From assembly GCA_964572475.1 (NCBI GenBank), contig CAZNEZ010000023.1, positions 1-31,433 of the forward strand: a stretch of 31,433 nt of DNA, read 5' to 3'. Positions within the stretch are counted from its first letter, which is position 1. Every line of letters begins with the position of its first letter. This document shows positions 31,364-31,433 of this stretch, in pieces. The stretch is from CAZNEZ01 sp964572475 (GTDB lineage: Bacteria > Bacillota > Clostridia > Lachnospirales > Lachnospiraceae). The notes beneath the pieces were generated by a model. It searched no databases. It was not told the DNA's origin and worked only from the letters and a program-made list of their open reading frames with translations. The position numbers were made by a program, and so were the translations under genes.

Positions 31364-31433
31364 ATGAGATATGTAATTTATTTAGATGTATTTTTCATTA
31401 TTAACGCTATACTTGATTATCTGATATTGTGCA
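31364..31433 (+). CDS. spoIIGA: SpoIIGA, pro-sigma-E processing protease (5' end only)
   Basis: Only the first 23 codons are in the window. AGGAGG lies just upstream of ATG 31364. MRYVIYLDVFFIINAILDYL matches the first membrane helix of SpoIIGA (IYLDxxFxxNxxxD pattern). SpoIIGA is a five-helix membrane aspartic protease that activates sigma-E in the mother cell after a signal from the forespore. Position directly after ftsZ, with sigE and sigG expected next, is the common clostridial and bacillary order. The catalytic part lies outside the window. Confidence 0.88.
   Translation, partial: MRYVIYLDVFFIINAILDYLILC

Overview
The window looks like chromosome from a low-GC, spore-forming member of the Clostridia, most likely family Lachnospiraceae. 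The grounds are strong AT bias, AAAGGAGG-type ribosome binding sites, a tRNA-Phe T-box in front of pheST, a division and cell-wall (dcw) cluster with a SpoVD-like penicillin-binding protein, a small Spo0E-family protein, and the start of spoIIGA at the right edge. I see no phage, insertion sequence, CRISPR array, tRNA or rRNA. Nearly all genes are core genes in plausible operons.

Layout. 1-592: a terminator from an upstream gene, then a structured RNA gene that I read as 6S RNA, with its own promoter and terminator. 593-3905: a long SpoIID/LytB-domain protein and a membrane-anchored metallo-beta-lactamase-fold protein. They converge with a YihY-family membrane protein (3907-4782, minus). 4907-5689: an alpha/beta hydrolase. 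5664-9643: promoter, T-box leader (specifier TTC), a palindromic repeat, pheS, pheT and a terminator. 9743-11060: a phosphodiester glycosidase-family exoprotein and a small membrane protein. 11181-12740: dtd and a DUF3810 membrane metallopeptidase-like protein. 12827-15590: queA, a PilZ-domain protein and aroA. They end in a 22-bp perfect hairpin shared with a convergent XRE regulator (15678-16121, minus). 16358-17458 (minus): ychF. 17784-18641: lgt, followed by a 48-residue Spo0E-like protein.

19054-31104 is the dcw cluster: mraZ, rsmH, ftsL, two tandem class B PBP genes, mraY, murD, ftsW/spoVE, murA, ftsQ/divIB and ftsZ. murE, murF, murG, murB, murC and ftsA are not in this stretch. It is headed by a promoter whose -35 box lies inside a 51-bp palindrome, followed by five GTGGT repeats at an exact 10-bp period, which I read as the MraZ operator. 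The genes supply lipid-linked peptidoglycan precursor (MurA, MurD, MraY), the flippase/glycosyltransferase-transpeptidase machinery (FtsW, PBPs) and divisome scaffolding (FtsL, FtsQ, FtsZ). spoIIGA begins at 31364 behind a promoter resembling the Spo0A-activated spoIIG promoter.

The observation I rate highest is just upstream of the second PBP gene (22918). A 13-bp hairpin buries its Shine-Dalgarno, and a sigma-E-like promoter overlaps the 5' arm of that hairpin. A transcript from that promoter would lack the arm and be free to translate, while read-through mRNA from the division cluster would be silenced. The PBP itself lacks about 190 residues before its active-site Ser relative to its neighbour, and has KTA where KTG is usual. 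Several start codons given here are set by ribosome binding sites and differ from the longest open frame.
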